From: JAENVU01 sp963756815
GTDB taxonomy: Bacteria > Actinomycetota > Acidimicrobiia > IMCC26256 > JAENVU01
Direction of reading: 5' to 3'
NCBI GenBank assembly: GCA_963756815.1
Contig: CAVWPR010000015.1
Location: 1 to 64,000, forward strand
DNA: 64,000 bases
Within the stretch, counting starts at the first letter, position 1; every line of letters begins with the position of its first letter. The translations under genes were made by a program, and so were the position numbers. The notes below the pieces were generated by a model. It had not been told where the DNA came from and did no database searches. It was given only the letters and a program-made list of their open reading frames with translations. Shown in pieces: positions 63,663 through 64,000 of this stretch.

Positions 63663-64000
63663 TCAGTCGGTGCCGACGTCGTCCTCGGCCGAGAGGAACG
63701 CGTCCCGCAGCCGCAGCGTCTGGGCCGGTCCCGGCAACGGCGGCGGCGCACCCTCGACGAGGGTCTCGTCGGTCGCACCACGAATCCATCGACCGATCCG
63801 TCCTGGGTCCTCCGCCAGCACCGGGCCGGCACAGGCGCCGATCATGATGCAGATCGCCGCCCCCGAGAACCACGAGACCAGCGCCAGCGCGACACCGAAG
63901 AACCCGAACTGCGCCTCGTTCTTGGTGACGAGGTTCGACATCCACGCCGTTGCCGAGATCCCGTAGGCGGTCAACGCGACACCCGTGATGATGCCGGTCG
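63663..64000 (-). CDS. YihY/BrkB-family membrane protein, cut by right edge
   Basis: The C-terminal 112 or so residues are visible. AQFGFFGVALALVSWFSGAA and CIMIGACAGPVLAEDPGRIG are the last two membrane helices of a YihY-type protein. A hydrophilic tail ending AEDDVGTD closes it. The N-terminus is outside the window. A second family member is at 32237-33263. Whether it is in an operon with gadB (97 bases on) is unclear. Confidence 0.7.
   Translation of the reverse strand, partial: TGIITGVALTAYGISATAWMSNLVTKNEAQFGFFGVALALVSWFSGAAICIMIGACAGPVLAEDPGRIGRWIRGATDETLVEGAPPPLPGPAQTLRLRDAFLSAEDDVGTD

Noticed and set aside
59813..63847. 1344-codon open frame on the plus strand
   Set aside because: It lies across the flippase fusion, the YrhK-like gene and gadB in a wrong frame or strand; Arg/Gly/His-rich and without any family motif.
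1..64000. CRISPR arrays, rRNA, tRNA, prophage or transposon
   Set aside because: I saw no spaced direct repeats, no tRNA-like T-loop with matching arms, no integrase or transposase motif and no abrupt change of base composition.

Overview
The window is very GC-rich, densely coded DNA (63 protein-coding genes on both strands, no intergenic gap above 300 bases) typical of a Gram-positive, high-GC actinobacterium. Supporting signs are many GTG starts, leaderless-looking regulator genes, a mycothiol-type maleylpyruvate-isomerase-like protein, a small LPxTG surface protein, a DUF222/HNH protein, and several MpaB, DUF2252, DUF2961 and DUF4389 proteins. An uncultured or environmental actinobacterium, possibly class Acidimicrobiia, is my inference from this mix. 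It is not shown by any marker gene here. I see no rRNA, tRNA, CRISPR array, insertion sequence, integrase or phage gene.

Layout. 1-7.1 kb: an ATP-dependent DNA ligase (cut by the left edge), a GT-C-like membrane protein, an amidase, a secreted beta-helix protein and an MDMPI-like protein. 7.2-11.5 kb: a TetR regulator with a palindromic operator, driving a heterodimeric ABC exporter. 11.5-17.9 kb: MgtC-like membrane protein, GH26 glycanase, Baeyer-Villiger monooxygenase, HNH protein, glyoxalase-fold protein, and a PhnZ-like HD oxygenase facing a TauD-like dioxygenase. 18-24 kb: enoyl-CoA hydratase, EEP-family protein, MpaB oxygenase with an ABM protein, LPxTG protein, biotin synthase and an AraC-type regulator. 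24-34 kb: GH15 glycosidase, membrane proteins, UspA, META lipoprotein, the first of two large pseudokinase-flippase fusions, and a YihY protein. 34-41 kb: DUF1254/1214, PhyH dioxygenase, GH172, a kinase/AttH-like operon, and an MFS-MarR operon divergent from a second MFS pump. 43-51 kb: DUF4389 protein, esterase lipoprotein, an SDR/QueA-like/Fe-S regulator operon, DUF1697-DUF5522, an RpiR regulator and a VioC-like oxygenase. 51-64 kb: PDZ protein, large unknown lipoprotein, Sap-like exporter, DUF2252, an MFS pump with a 50-residue partner, the second pseudokinase-flippase fusion, glutamate decarboxylase and a second YihY protein (cut by the right edge).

How genes work together. Three efflux modules come with visible control elements or partners: TetR-ABC/ABC, MarR-MFS with a divergent DHA2 MFS, and DHA2 MFS with a mini-protein. 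Carbohydrate-active proteins are scattered (beta-helix, GH26, GH15, GH172). Fe/2-oxoglutarate or diiron oxygenases recur (TauD, PhyH, VioC-like, PhnZ-like HD). Several tight operons show 4-base ATGA/GTGA overlaps.

The most unusual property is global. Sixteen otherwise intact genes are each interrupted by a shift of reading frame (17 shifts in all), and every one is of +1 type (one extra base in the coding sense). An assembly artefact is the simplest explanation, but the uniform sign deserves checking. The most interesting biology is the pair of paralogous fusions that join a degenerate PAP2-like domain, a degenerate kinase and a flippase.
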